Positions 38,121 through 47,007 of a stretch of 64,000 bases of DNA are shown here, piece by piece (positions within the stretch are counted from its first letter, which is position 1; each line of letters starts with the position of its first letter). The translations under genes and the position numbers were made by a program. Location: assembly GCA_021832345.1 (NCBI GenBank), contig JAKBKY010000002.1, forward strand, positions 186,001 to 250,000. Reading direction: 5' to 3'. The notes under the pieces are model-generated. The model was not told the origin of the DNA, searched no databases, and saw nothing but the letters and a program-made list of their open reading frames with translations. The stretch comes from a bacterium. GTDB taxonomy: Bacteria; Vulcanimicrobiota; Vulcanimicrobiia; Vulcanimicrobiales; Vulcanimicrobiaceae.

Positions 38121-38843
38121 GTGATCCTCACGCGGAACGAAGAGGCGGCTCTCCCGGCGGCAATCGCGAGCCTGCCGGATGGGGTAGCGATACTGGTGCT
38201 TGATGCTGAGTCGACCGACGCGACACGGCAGGTAGCCGCCCTTGCCGGCGCAACGGTTCTGCGTCGCAGTTGGACCGACTTCGTCGACGCGCGACGCTAT
38301 GCGCTGACGCAGGTCCGCACGCCGTGGGCCTTGATGCTCGACGCGGACGAGCGCATGGACGAGGAACTGCGTGCCTCCTTGCTGGCTGCCGGCGATGACG
38401 CCGATGCCTATGCGCTGCGGCGTACGACATTCTTCTGCGGTCGCGCGCTGCGCGCGTGGCGAAACGAGCGACTGGTGCGTCTCTTTCGCCCGGACCGCGT
38501 TCGATTACTGGCGCAGCCGGCTGCGGGCGGGCGCTCCGCCCTGCACGAGCGTTGGATCTGCGATGGTCGTCTGGGGGAGCTCACGGGAACGCTGCTGCAC
38601 GACTCCTATCCGGATCTGGCCAGTTATCGGCGAAAGTATCGGCACTACACCGCGCTTGAGGCTGCGGGCGCGGATGGTTCGTTTGCGAAGGCGGTAGGCG
38701 TGACCCTCGTCGCCGCGCTGCGCTTTGGCGCAGCCGTCGCACTGCGTGGGGCCTGGCGGGATGGTTGGCGCGGAGTGTATGTTGCATGGTGGTCGGCGTG
38801 GTATCCCGCTGCCGTGGCGTGGAAGGCGCTGCGCGCATCGTGA
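38121..38843 (+). CDS. Family 2 glycosyltransferase (WaaE/KdtX-like)
   Basis: The GT2 signatures TRNEEAALPAAIASL, VLDAESTDATRQVA and MLDADERMDEEL are present, with the metal-binding DAD. The C-terminal half has the ERLVRLFRPDRVR pattern of lipopolysaccharide-core-type transferases. The usual first beta strand (TAVILTRNE) begins upstream of GTG 38121, so the real start may be the CTG at 38097 next to the pyrG stop. Its TGA overlaps the next gene's GTG. Confidence 0.8.
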   Translation: MILTRNEEAALPAAIASLPDGVAILVLDAESTDATRQVAALAGATVLRRSWTDFVDARRYALTQVRTPWALMLDADERMDEELRASLLAAGDDADAYALRRTTFFCGRALRAWRNERLVRLFRPDRVRLLAQPAAGGRSALHERWICDGRLGELTGTLLHDSYPDLASYRRKYRHYTALEAAGADGSFAKAVGVTLVAALRFGAAVALRGAWRDGWRGVYVAWWSAWYPAAVAWKALRAS

Positions 38844-39856
38844 CGCGCATCGCTCTGGACGCGCGGATGACGCGACGCATGTCGGTGGGCATGCGCGCCT
38901 ACGCGACGGAGTTGATGGAGCGCTTGCCGCGCGTCGCGCCGGAGTATGCCTACGTGCCGGTTGGGAGCGGCGAGAACTTCACTTGGGACGAACAGGTCGC
39001 CTTGCCGCTGGCGTTGTGGCGCAGTCGCGCGTCGCTAGCCCACTTCATGTCGCTCTACGTGCCTGTTCTGCGACCGGTTCCCTTTGTCCTGACGATCCAC
39101 GATCTGATCCATCTGCGTTTGCCGGCTTTGCACCGGCGTCGGGTCGGCCCGTACTATGCGACGGTCATCCGCCATGCGTGCGCGCGCGCGGCACGCGTCA
39201 TCACCGATGACGCAGCCACCGTCGAGGACCTCGAGCGTTTTCTTGGAGTGCCGCCACGTAAGGTTTGCGTGATTTCGCTCGGGGTCAACGAACGGTTCTT
39301 CGAGAGCTGCGATCCACGCCCGGCGCCGCGCCCATACCTGCTCTATGTGGGGAACCATCGCCCCCATAAGAATCTCACCACTCTCTTCGATGCCTGGTCT
39401 TCCTTATCGGAACGTTTCCCGGTGGATCTCTATGTGACGGGTCCCGATGACTTCGCCGGCGCGCTGCAAGCGCGTAGCTCCGATCGGCGTCGCATCGTGG
39501 CCTTAGGGGACCTCAACGACGAGCAGCTCCGCGCCGCCTATGCAGGCGCACGCGCCCTGGTTCATCCAGCGCTCTGCGAGGGGTTCGGTCTGCCGTTGCT
39601 GGAGGCGATGGCCGTCGGCACGCCGGTGGTGGCGAGTGCCGAGTCGACGCCGGGGATCTTGGCCCAGAGCGTCCTGCGCTTCCCGGCACGAGATGCTCGG
39701 GCGCTTCAGATCGCCCTGGAAGACCTCCTGGCCGACGAGGGCTTGCGCAGCCGGCTCGTCAACCAAGGGAAGATGGTGGCGCGAGCGTGGTCCTGGGATC
39801 GATGTGCCCGCGCGACCGCGAATCTCTACCGTGAGGTATTAGAAGAATCCAGATGA
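38840..39856 (+). CDS. Family 4 glycosyltransferase
   Basis: A GT-B transferase with the donor-site signature LVHPALCEGFGLPLLEAMAVGTPVV and upstream PYLLYVGNHRPHKNLTTLFDA. It probably uses a nucleotide sugar for envelope polysaccharide. GTG at 38840 overlaps the upstream TGA, and its TGA overlaps the next ATG. 338 aa. Confidence 0.88.
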   Translation: MTRIALDARMTRRMSVGMRAYATELMERLPRVAPEYAYVPVGSGENFTWDEQVALPLALWRSRASLAHFMSLYVPVLRPVPFVLTIHDLIHLRLPALHRRRVGPYYATVIRHACARAARVITDDAATVEDLERFLGVPPRKVCVISLGVNERFFESCDPRPAPRPYLLYVGNHRPHKNLTTLFDAWSSLSERFPVDLYVTGPDDFAGALQARSSDRRRIVALGDLNDEQLRAAYAGARALVHPALCEGFGLPLLEAMAVGTPVVASAESTPGILAQSVLRFPARDARALQIALEDLLADEGLRSRLVNQGKMVARAWSWDRCARATANLYREVLEESR

Positions 39857-41388
39857 GAACGTGGAGGAGCCGATCAGCGCTGGCGCTCGCCACCTGCTTG
39901 GTAAGCGTCCCGGCGTTCGCGCTGCCGACCCCCAGCCCCGCGCCAAGTGGTACGCCGGCACCGATTGCGCTCGTGATCAACGGTCAACGCCTGGCGCTCA
40001 AGCCGCCGCCGCGCTTCGTCAAGAATCACCTCTTGGTTCCCGTACGCCGGATCGTTTCGGCGCTGGGGCTCGACTTTGAGCAGCGCGGCGAGCGGATCAT
40101 CATCCATGTCGGGGATCACACCGTCGCGTTCTCCATTGGGAGCCGTCACGCGCAGATCGACGGGCAGAACGTGCGTCTCGAAGCGGTGCCGGTGATCGTG
40201 AAGAACGTGCTCTATGCGCCGCTGCGATTCTTTACGCAAGCCATCGGGGCGCAGGCACACTTCGAGCGCAAGACAAACGCCGTGGTCATCACGGCCGATA
40301 TCATCGGGACGAGCGGAAACGGTAGGACCGTACACCATGGGGTCGTCGAGCAGCGCGGCACGGTCACAGCCGTAGATCTCGACTCCGATCCTGCGACGAT
40401 CACCTTGTCTTTCGTCGGCACGACGCAGACCATCCCCATCGCGCCGGACGCCGTGATCTTACTGCACGATGTCAACGCCGACGTCTCGGTACCGGCTCAA
40501 CTGCAAGACGTTCGCCCCGGTTACTTCGCCACCGTACGCTTGGCGAAGAAGGGTCTTGCAACGCGCATCGTGGCGGCCTACGGATCGCGTAGCGGGCGGG
40601 TTGCTGCGGTATCGGGAGACCTGATCGTGCTTGCCGATGGGCACGTGATCGTGCCCTCACGCGATACCATCGTCTCCATCGACGGCAAGGCGGCCAGTGC
40701 CGATCGAGCAAAGGTAGGGGACCGTGCGACCATCCGTTACAACGTGCGAACCGACGAGGTGCAAGCTATTCTCCTGGCTCGGGCAGCGACCGCGCAGAAC
40801 GCCGCAGCGGCAGGCGCGGCGATCACGGATGTGTCGCTCGACACGAACTCGCCGTTGCGTACGGGAGAGACGGTGACGGTGCGCATGCACGCTACGCCGG
40901 GGGGCGCGGCAAGCTTCGACATTGGGCCGTTTCTCTCTGATGTCGCCATGGCAGAGCGGCGCCCAGGCGAGTACGTCGGGAGCTATACCGTGCCGCCCGG
41001 GGTCAACTTCGTTGACGTTCCGGTGACGGCGCACTTGCAGATTGGGGCCGCGTCGCTTGAGCGCACGGCGCCAAACCGTCTCTCGGCCGCAACGACGCCG
41101 CCCGGGGTCGTCGCCGTCGGCCCTAGGGCGGGAGCGGTGGTCTCAAGCTCGCGCCCGGCGATCTATGCGCGGTTCGTCACGACTGCCGTACCGGTCAATC
41201 CATCAAGCGTGGTGCTGCGAGTCGACGGGCACGATGTGACTCCAAGCTGCGTGCGCACGCCGAACTTTATCGAATACCGTCCGCACCTCGCGTACGGGAA
41301 CGGACCGATGCACGTACAAGTGCAGTTGGCCGATATGGCGGGCAACGTCACGACGAAGTCTTGGACCTTTACGATTAGCTCACCCTGA
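39853..41388 (+). CDS. Secreted protein with copper-amine-oxidase N-like stalk domain
   Basis: A signal peptide (ALATCLVSVPAFA) is followed by a Cu-amine-oxidase-N-like domain (LVINGQRLALKPPPRFVKN, LLVPVRRIVSALGLDFEQ, LYAPLRFFTQAIGAQ). Two further beta regions resemble OB/RNA-binding-like modules (GTVTAVDLDSDPATIT) and an Ig-like C-terminal domain. Such proteins are common in the envelopes of Terrabacteria. 511 aa; ATGA overlap with the glycosyltransferase. Confidence 0.75.
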   Translation: MRTWRSRSALALATCLVSVPAFALPTPSPAPSGTPAPIALVINGQRLALKPPPRFVKNHLLVPVRRIVSALGLDFEQRGERIIIHVGDHTVAFSIGSRHAQIDGQNVRLEAVPVIVKNVLYAPLRFFTQAIGAQAHFERKTNAVVITADIIGTSGNGRTVHHGVVEQRGTVTAVDLDSDPATITLSFVGTTQTIPIAPDAVILLHDVNADVSVPAQLQDVRPGYFATVRLAKKGLATRIVAAYGSRSGRVAAVSGDLIVLADGHVIVPSRDTIVSIDGKAASADRAKVGDRATIRYNVRTDEVQAILLARAATAQNAAAAGAAITDVSLDTNSPLRTGETVTVRMHATPGGAASFDIGPFLSDVAMAERRPGEYVGSYTVPPGVNFVDVPVTAHLQIGAASLERTAPNRLSAATTPPGVVAVGPRAGAVVSSSRPAIYARFVTTAVPVNPSSVVLRVDGHDVTPSCVRTPNFIEYRPHLAYGNGPMHVQVQLADMAGNVTTKSWTFTISSP

Positions 41389-41423
41389 CCGAGGCTGACG
41401 CAACGGAGGAAAGGAACCGTGCG

Positions 41424-41759
41424 ATGAGATGTATCTTCTGCGGGATTGCGTCGGGGGCGTTGCCTGCCGGCGTAATGTATCGCGATCCCGAGCTGATCGC
41501 GTTTGCCGACCTCAATCCTGCGGCTCCGACGCACCTCTTGGTCTGCACCATCGCCCATTACGACTCCGCCGCCCAGCTCGAAGAGCGCGACGCTGCGCTG
41601 CTGGGTCGTCTCTTTGCCGCCGCGACGCGGCTTGGTCGAGAGCGCGGCGGTGGCGGATTTCGACTCGTGGTCAACACCGGGAACGACGGCGGACAGACCG
41701 TCGACCACGTCCACGTCCACGTTTTGGCCGGCCGACACATGGGGTGGCCGCCGGGGTAG
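41424..41759 (+). CDS. HIT-family nucleotide hydrolase
   Basis: The histidine triad reads VDHVHVHVLAG near the C-terminus, and the N-terminal CIFCGIASG Cys pair matches the zinc-binding start of Hint-like proteins. HIT enzymes cleave nucleotide phosphoramidates and dinucleotides. It lies upstream of rpsU as in several Gram-positive genomes. 111 aa. Confidence 0.9.
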   Translation: MRCIFCGIASGALPAGVMYRDPELIAFADLNPAAPTHLLVCTIAHYDSAAQLEERDAALLGRLFAAATRLGRERGGGGFRLVVNTGNDGGQTVDHVHVHVLAGRHMGWPPG

Positions 41760-41868
41760 CAGCCGGGAAAGCGTTTGACGGGGCCCGGTGCCCGTGATAG
41801 GATTCCGTGTCGAGCTATTGCGCCTCCGGCAGACCGGGCGGCGCGCATGAAAGGGGGGTTGTAGAAGC

Positions 41869-42039
41869 ATGGAAGTTCGCATTTCGCCGGGCGAGACGAT
41901 TGAGAGCGCCCTGCGCCGCTTCAAGAAGGCCACCCAGAAGGCCGGGATACTGGCCGAGGCGCGCAAGCACGAACACTACGAGAAACCGAGCGTTCGCCGC
42001 AAGAAGAAGTCGGCAGCCGCCCGCAAGCGCCGCCTCTAG
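41869..42039 (+). CDS. rpsU: 30S ribosomal protein S21
   Basis: The 56-aa product starts [20 protein letters not shown] and ends in the basic [14 protein letters not shown] tail, standard S21. An AAGGGGGG tract precedes ATG 41869 by about 10 nt. The stop is followed after 1 base by the yqeY GTG. S21 heads the same block in Bacillus. Confidence 0.92.
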   Translation: MEVRISPGETIESALRRFKKATQKAGILAEARKHEHYEKPSVRRKKKSAAARKRRL

Positions 42040-42040
42040 C

Positions 42041-42490
42041 GTGGGGGAGCTCAAGGAGCGCATCGCCGGCGATCTTGTGACGGCGATGAAGGCGCGGGAT
42101 CAACTTCGGGTCGATACGTTACGTTCGGCCCTCTCTGGTTTTACCTACAAGCGCACGGAGGCCGGCCAGGAACTCTCCGACGCCGATGAGCTCGACGTGG
42201 TGCGGCGTTTAGCCAAGCAGCGCAGCGATGCCCTCGTGGAGTTTGAGAAGGCCGGCAGAGCAGAGCTCGCCGGGAAAGAGTCCGCCGAGCGCGAGATTCT
42301 GCTCGCGTACCTGCCCGCGCAGAAATCGCCGGAGGAGGTGCGTCACCTGGTGCGTCAGGCGCTCTCCCAACTACCGGCCGAGGCGCGCAACCAGGGAGCC
42401 GCGATGAAGGTCGTGATGCCGGGCCTGAAGGGCTTGGCCGACGGCAATCTCGTGCGCCGGATCGTTACCGAAGAACTCGCGGGTCTGTAA
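42041..42490 (+). CDS. yqeY: GatB/YqeY-family protein
   Basis: The 149-aa all-helical chain (LKERIAGDLVTAMKARD, TLRSALSGFTYKR, LLAYLPAQKSPEEV, DGNLVRRIVTEEL) matches YqeY, related to the tRNA-binding tail of GatB. It may recognise tRNA; its role is not settled. GTG 42041 comes right after rpsU, and the pair is a conserved neighbourhood. Confidence 0.9.
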   Translation: MGELKERIAGDLVTAMKARDQLRVDTLRSALSGFTYKRTEAGQELSDADELDVVRRLAKQRSDALVEFEKAGRAELAGKESAEREILLAYLPAQKSPEEVRHLVRQALSQLPAEARNQGAAMKVVMPGLKGLADGNLVRRIVTEELAGL

Positions 42491-42515
42491 CTTCTCGCCT
42501 CCCGTCCGGGTAGCC

Positions 42516-43289
42516 ATGCACATGACGATCAGTCGCGTGCGTCTGGCTCTGTGGACGGCGCTCGTATGGTTTGGCGCCGTCAGTGTGGTGGCGGCGGCCT
42601 CCCTACCGCCCACGCCGAGCGCCGGATCAGGAGGCCTGCTCCAGTTCCTGACGGATCCCATCGTCAGCGGGATTCTCTTGACGGTCGGCATCTTGGGCCT
42701 GCTCATCGAGATGCAGACCCTCTTCGGCATCGCCGGGGTCATCGGAGTCTTGGCGCTGGCGCTCTTCTTTGGGTCGCACGTGCTGGCCGGCTTCAGCAGC
42801 GCTCTAGTGCTCTGGTTAGCGGTTCTGGGCCTGGTTGGGATCCTGTGGGAGCTGCACGTCGTTCCCGGACATGGGCTACCGGGGATCCTGGGTGCGGTGG
42901 CCCTCCTGTTGGCGGTTCTGTTCGCATTTGGGTTTCCGTTCTTCTTTATTGCGCTGGAGACGACGTCGACGTCGCTCGTACTCTCGGTCATCGGGTTCTG
43001 GTGGGTCGCCCGAGCATTCCCCGAGAATGCTTGGTTTAAGAAACTGACCCTGTTGGCAACGCAGGGGCCCGAGTATGTCACCAGCACCGACCGCGGCTAT
43101 CTGCGAGGCCGATTTGGGACTGCAGCCTCACTGCTGCGGCCATCCGGGCACGCTATCATCGACGGCGAACGCGTCGATGTCTTAACGGAGGGGGAGTTTC
43201 TTCCGGAGGGAACACCCATCCGAGTCACTCGCGTCGAAGGCGCTCGCGTCTTCGTCGAACCCATGTCGCTTCAACCGCTACCACGATAA
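42516..43289 (+). CDS. nfeD: NfeD-like membrane protein
   Basis: An N-terminal signal-like helix is followed by four or more membrane segments and a C-terminal OB fold ([32 protein letters not shown]). NfeD proteins pair with flotillins in membrane microdomains. It lacks the ClpP-like protease domain of long NfeD. ATG 42516 or 42522; floA follows. Confidence 0.85.
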   Translation: MHMTISRVRLALWTALVWFGAVSVVAAASLPPTPSAGSGGLLQFLTDPIVSGILLTVGILGLLIEMQTLFGIAGVIGVLALALFFGSHVLAGFSSALVLWLAVLGLVGILWELHVVPGHGLPGILGAVALLLAVLFAFGFPFFFIALETTSTSLVLSVIGFWWVARAFPENAWFKKLTLLATQGPEYVTSTDRGYLRGRFGTAASLLRPSGHAIIDGERVDVLTEGEFLPEGTPIRVTRVEGARVFVEPMSLQPLPR

Positions 43290-43299
43290 AGGAGTGTCT

Positions 43300-44298
43300 G
43301 TGATCGCTATCGGCGTGACGGTCGTATTCTTCGTTGCCGTCATTTTGTTCTTCACGTTCCTGTACTACTTCCCCGTGGGGATGTGGATTCGCACCATGGC
43401 GGCCGGCGTTCCGCTGGGCTTGATTTCCCTGGTGCGGATGCGCTTCATCGGCATTCCACCGGGAGTGATCGTCACCAACTACGTACGGGCTCGCAAGGCC
43501 GGGCTGGATGTCAATGTGGACCAGATGCAGTCGCACTATCTCGCCGGCGGTAACCTTGAAAACGTGACGCTGGCACTGATCGCGGCTCAGCGCGCTCAGA
43601 TTCCACTGGCTTGGCAACGGGCGGCCGCGATCGATCTAGCCGGCCGCAATGTAGTTGAAGCTCTCCAGACATCGGTCAACCCGAAGGTCATCGAAACGCC
43701 GATCTTTCAAGGTGTGGCGCAGAACGGCATCCAGCTCAACGTGAAGGCACGCGTCACGGTGCGCAGTAACCTGGATCGCTATGTCGGTGGTGCCGGCGAG
43801 CAGACGATCATCGCACGGGTGGGCGAGGGCGTCGTCGCGGCGGTCGGTGCTGCCGTCGATCATAAACAGGTGCTCGAGTACCCGGACAGCATCAGCAAAG
43901 CCGTGTTGGCCAAGGGATTGGACGCCGGGACCGCGTTTGAGATTGTCTCGATCGACATCGCCGATGTCGATGTCGGGAAGAACATCGGCGCAGATCTGCA
44001 GATGAGCCAAGCTGAAGCCGATCGGCGTATCGCGCAGGCGAAGGCCTCCGAGCGCCAATATGCGGCGATGGCGGCCGAGCAAGAGCAGAAGGCGCAGACG
44101 CAGGCCATGCGGGCGAAGGTCGTGGAGGCTGAGGCGGCGATTCCAATGGCGATCGCTAAGGCGTTTGAGAGCGGAAACCTCGGGGTAATGGATTACTACC
44201 GGCTCAAGAACTTGCAGGCCGATACCGATATGCGCGGGGCTATCGGTGCAACGACGGACTCACCCGGTGCCGGCGCGCCGACCGTCCCGCAGAAGTAA
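43300..44298 (+). CDS. floA: Flotillin-like protein FloA
   Basis: FloA scaffolds functional membrane microdomains. An N-terminal hydrophobic segment, [19 protein letters not shown], precedes the PHB-type domain ([33 protein letters not shown]) and the coiled C-terminal [16 protein letters not shown]. 332 aa. GGAG at 43291-43294 favours GTG 43300 over GTG 43294. NfeD-floA is the usual pair. Confidence 0.92.
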   Translation: MIAIGVTVVFFVAVILFFTFLYYFPVGMWIRTMAAGVPLGLISLVRMRFIGIPPGVIVTNYVRARKAGLDVNVDQMQSHYLAGGNLENVTLALIAAQRAQIPLAWQRAAAIDLAGRNVVEALQTSVNPKVIETPIFQGVAQNGIQLNVKARVTVRSNLDRYVGGAGEQTIIARVGEGVVAAVGAAVDHKQVLEYPDSISKAVLAKGLDAGTAFEIVSIDIADVDVGKNIGADLQMSQAEADRRIAQAKASERQYAAMAAEQEQKAQTQAMRAKVVEAEAAIPMAIAKAFESGNLGVMDYYRLKNLQADTDMRGAIGATTDSPGAGAPTVPQK

Positions 44299-44301
44299 CC
44301 G

Positions 44302-44694
44302 ATGCATTCGGGCGACCCGCTGATCTACGTCTGGGTCGGGCTGTTCGCCGTCGGTGCGCTCACCAGCCTGTCCAAGAGCGCCCGTCGCGCTGCCGGGCGC
44401 GCTCGCCCTCGCACTACCTATCCCAGGCCGCAGCCGGCACCCGCTGCCGCGCCGCCTCCCCGGTCCCGCGCCGCGCCTGCGGCGCAGCCTGCACCCGCCG
44501 CCGAGCCGTCCCCCTACGCAGAGGCTGCGGTTCTGCAGGAGGCGATCGCGCCGCAGGCAGCGGGAGAGAGCGTGAGCGCCGGGCGTCGCCTCTTCGAGGG
44601 ACGTGGAGAGCTTGTGCGTGCGGTGATCGCAGCGGAGGTGCTCGGTACGCCCATTGCGTTACGAGCGCGGGAAAGGACGCAACCTTTGTGGTAG
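44302..44694 (+). CDS. Small Pro/Ala-rich membrane-anchored protein
   Basis: One N-terminal hydrophobic helix (LIYVWVGLFAVGALTSLSK) precedes a Pro/Ala-rich linker and a short helical C-terminal part (GELVRAVIAAEVLGTPIAL). It takes the place of the small yqfB-type genes between floA and phoH in Bacillus, but I see no sequence match. ATG 3 bp after floA; probably translated. Confidence 0.6.
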   Translation: MHSGDPLIYVWVGLFAVGALTSLSKSARRAAGRARPRTTYPRPQPAPAAAPPPRSRAAPAAQPAPAAEPSPYAEAAVLQEAIAPQAAGESVSAGRRLFEGRGELVRAVIAAEVLGTPIALRARERTQPLW

Positions 44695-44701
44695 CACCTG
44701 C

Positions 44702-45664
44702 ATGGGAGTCATCACTCTGGAAGCGACTGGACACGGTAGTCTCGACCTAAGCAGCCTTGGCGATCGGCTACGCCTCTTCGGCGAGCATGACCGCAATCTC
44801 ACCGCCGTGGAGCGTCATCTCGGCGTGTCTTTGCATGCGAACGGTGATCGGCTGGAGATAGCCGGTAACGGCAACGCGGTAGACATCGCGCAGCGCGTCT
44901 TGCATCGTCTGCTCACCGTTGCACAGGCTGGGATGATCGTCACTCCGGAGGATGTTGCGCTCGCGACCGCCGATGTGCGCAGCGGGAGCTCGGAGACGAT
45001 GCCGACGACGTTGTGGCGCACTGGGCGGGGCCGTGAGATCCGAGCGCGGACCGCGGGGCAACGGGCCTTTGTCGCGGCGATGAGCGCGCACCCTTTGACC
45101 TTCGGCATCGGTCCGGCCGGTACGGGCAAAACCTTCCTTGCCGTGGTGATGGCCGTGCGTGCGCTCAAGGAGCGTACGGTTGCTCGGGTAGTGCTCTCGC
45201 GTCCGGCAGTTGAGGCAGGCGAGAAGCTCGGGTTTCTTCCGGGCGACGTGCGTGAGAAGGTCGATCCGTATCTGCGCCCGCTCTACGATGCCTTGGCTGA
45301 ACTGCTGGACGACGGCGTCGTCGCGAAGTATCTGGAGCGTGGGACGATTGAGATTGCGCCGCTCGCTTTCATGCGGGGGCGGACTCTCTCCGATGCTTTC
45401 ATCATCCTCGACGAAGCGCAGAACGCTACCGGCGAACAGTTGAAGATGTTCTTGACGCGCTTAGGGGAAGGATCCCGTATGGTCGTCTCCGGTGACATCA
45501 CGCAGATCGATCTGCCGCGAGGAGCGCGCAGCGGTCTCCCGGAGGCTCCGGCACGCTTTTCGAGCATCGAAGAGATTGCGGTGGTGCGTCTCACCGAGAC
45601 GGATATCGTGCGGCATCCTTTGGTTTCGAAGATCGTCCACGCCTACGCCACGGAGTTGGCGTGA
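44702..45664 (+). CDS. phoH: PhoH-like ATPase
   Basis: Walker A GIGPAGTGKTFLAVV and Walker B FIILDEAQNATGEQL with SGDITQIDLPRG are textbook PhoH. PhoH proteins bind RNA and may help ribosome biogenesis alongside YbeY. ATG 44702; the upstream open frame starts in the previous gene. 320 aa. GTGA overlap with ybeY. Confidence 0.92.
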   Translation: MGVITLEATGHGSLDLSSLGDRLRLFGEHDRNLTAVERHLGVSLHANGDRLEIAGNGNAVDIAQRVLHRLLTVAQAGMIVTPEDVALATADVRSGSSETMPTTLWRTGRGREIRARTAGQRAFVAAMSAHPLTFGIGPAGTGKTFLAVVMAVRALKERTVARVVLSRPAVEAGEKLGFLPGDVREKVDPYLRPLYDALAELLDDGVVAKYLERGTIEIAPLAFMRGRTLSDAFIILDEAQNATGEQLKMFLTRLGEGSRMVVSGDITQIDLPRGARSGLPEAPARFSSIEEIAVVRLTETDIVRHPLVSKIVHAYATELA

Positions 45665-46140
45665 TCCACTATCGTAACGACGTTCGCGGCAGCGGCGTGG
45701 ATGGGCGCAGACTCAAGATGCTGGCGCGTAAGTTGCTTGTCGCGGCGGGCGAGTCCGGATCGACGCTCTCGCTGTGGCTCGTCGATGATGCCGCGATTGC
45801 GGAGCTGAACCGCCGGCATCGCGACAAGCGCGGGCCGACCGATGTCTTGAGCTTTCCCTTGGAACCCGAGGCGCCAAGCGTGTCGCTGCTTGACGACGGC
45901 AGCGTGCCCCCCGAGCGACTGCTCGGTGACGTCGTTATTTCGGTAGAGACGGCACGCAGGCAGGCTGCCGTCTACGACGCCGACTTGGATGCTGAGCTAA
46001 CACGCTTGCTGATCCATGGCCTGCTCCACATCCTCGGGCACGATCACGAACGTCCCGGCGAACGCGCGTTGATGGTCGCGCAAGAGCAGCGTCTCGCCGC
46101 TGCGATCGGCATGGCATGGCCCTACGAGCAGGAACGTTGA
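45661..46140 (+). CDS. ybeY: Endoribonuclease YbeY
   Basis: The metal site HGLLHILGHDHE (H-x3-H-x5-H) lies near the C-terminus, and NRRHRDKRGPTDVLSFP precedes it. YbeY matures 16S rRNA and checks ribosome quality. 159 aa; GTG 45661 overlaps the phoH TGA. Confidence 0.93.
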   Translation: MIHYRNDVRGSGVDGRRLKMLARKLLVAAGESGSTLSLWLVDDAAIAELNRRHRDKRGPTDVLSFPLEPEAPSVSLLDDGSVPPERLLGDVVISVETARRQAAVYDADLDAELTRLLIHGLLHILGHDHERPGERALMVAQEQRLAAAIGMAWPYEQER

Positions 46141-46907
46141 TGCCGCATCGCGGGCAGGTGAGCGGACACGATCGAGAGCCGCACTTTCATCCGGTCGAGC
46201 GCAGCAAGCTGCTACGCTCGTTCCACCACGCGATCGAAGGCGTGCTCTACACGGCGCGCACGCAGCCGAACCTTCGCGTGCACTTCACGATTGCCGTGCT
46301 CGTTCTCTTGGCGTCATTACTGCTTCGGCTCGATCGCGTCTACGTTGCGATCCTCGTGCTGACGATCGGCATGGTCCTTGCCCTGGAACTGCTCAATACG
46401 GCGGTCGAAGCAGTCGTCGATCTGTTGACCGCGACCCATCACCCGCTGGCGAAGACCGCGAAGGATGCTGCGGCCGGAGCGGTGTTTATCGCTGCCATCG
46501 CGGCGGTGGTCGTGGGGTATCTGGTCTTCTATCAGGGCATCTTCGTGGGCGGCTCACGCGTCTTTCGCGCCGTCGCCGGCGTCCCGGCAAACCTGGTCTT
46601 GGTGACGTTGGCCGTCGTTGCGATCGGTGTGGTGGTTCTCAAGGCCCGGGCCGGGCGCGGAGCGGCGCTCCAGGGCGGTGCGGTCTCCGGCCACGCAGCC
46701 CTAGCCTTTGCCGGAGCGACCCTGCTCGCACTGCTCTACGGGACGGCGCTTGGCGCCGTCCTGGCCTACGGCCTGGCGTTGCTAGTTGCCCAGAGCCGCG
46801 TCGAGGGCGGCATCCATCGCCCCTTTGAGGTTCTCTGGGGCGGGGTGCTGGGTAGCCTTGGGGCATTGGCGATCTACCTGCTGGCTCGTCCGTTCGGTGT
46901 GCTATAA
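46140..46907 (+). CDS. DgkA-type lipid kinase fused to a PAP2-like domain
   Basis: Residues 20-130 follow undecaprenol/diacylglycerol kinase (GVLYTARTQPNLRVHF, LELLNTAVEAVVDLLT, KTAKDAAAGAVFIAA). The C-terminal 120 aa carry PAP2 motifs SGHAALAF and SRVEGGIHRPFEVLWGG, with Glu for the usual Asp and a weak first motif. It could both phosphorylate and dephosphorylate a polyprenyl or diacyl lipid. ATG 46140 overlaps the ybeY TGA. 255 aa. Confidence 0.85.
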   Translation: MPHRGQVSGHDREPHFHPVERSKLLRSFHHAIEGVLYTARTQPNLRVHFTIAVLVLLASLLLRLDRVYVAILVLTIGMVLALELLNTAVEAVVDLLTATHHPLAKTAKDAAAGAVFIAAIAAVVVGYLVFYQGIFVGGSRVFRAVAGVPANLVLVTLAVVAIGVVVLKARAGRGAALQGGAVSGHAALAFAGATLLALLYGTALGAVLAYGLALLVAQSRVEGGIHRPFEVLWGGVLGSLGALAIYLLARPFGVL

Positions 46908-46908
46908 T
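46900..46908 (+). promoter_or_regulatory. Extended -10 element (TGCTATAAT)
   Basis: TGCTATAAT overlaps the last codons of the DgkA-PAP2 gene. No clear -35 is seen, but an extended -10 need not have one. It would drive the CorC-like gene with a leader of about 90 nt. Confidence 0.45.
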
Positions 46909-46948
46909 GGCGCCGCATTGTCGGCTCCACGTCATCCTCAACGCCCCC

Positions 46949-46976
46949 GAGCGCAGCGTGTGCTGGGGGCTCTCTC
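46949..46976 (+). promoter_or_regulatory. Leader hairpin before the CorC-like gene
   Basis: GCCCCC and GGGGGC pair around an AGC/GCT inner stem with one bulged G. The hairpin falls inside the predicted leader. It could be an attenuator or a weak terminator; a poly-U tail is absent (TCTCTCG follows). Confidence 0.35.
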
Positions 46977-47007
46977 GCCCGCCGCCTCACGCTAGGATGC
47001 TCCGGCG

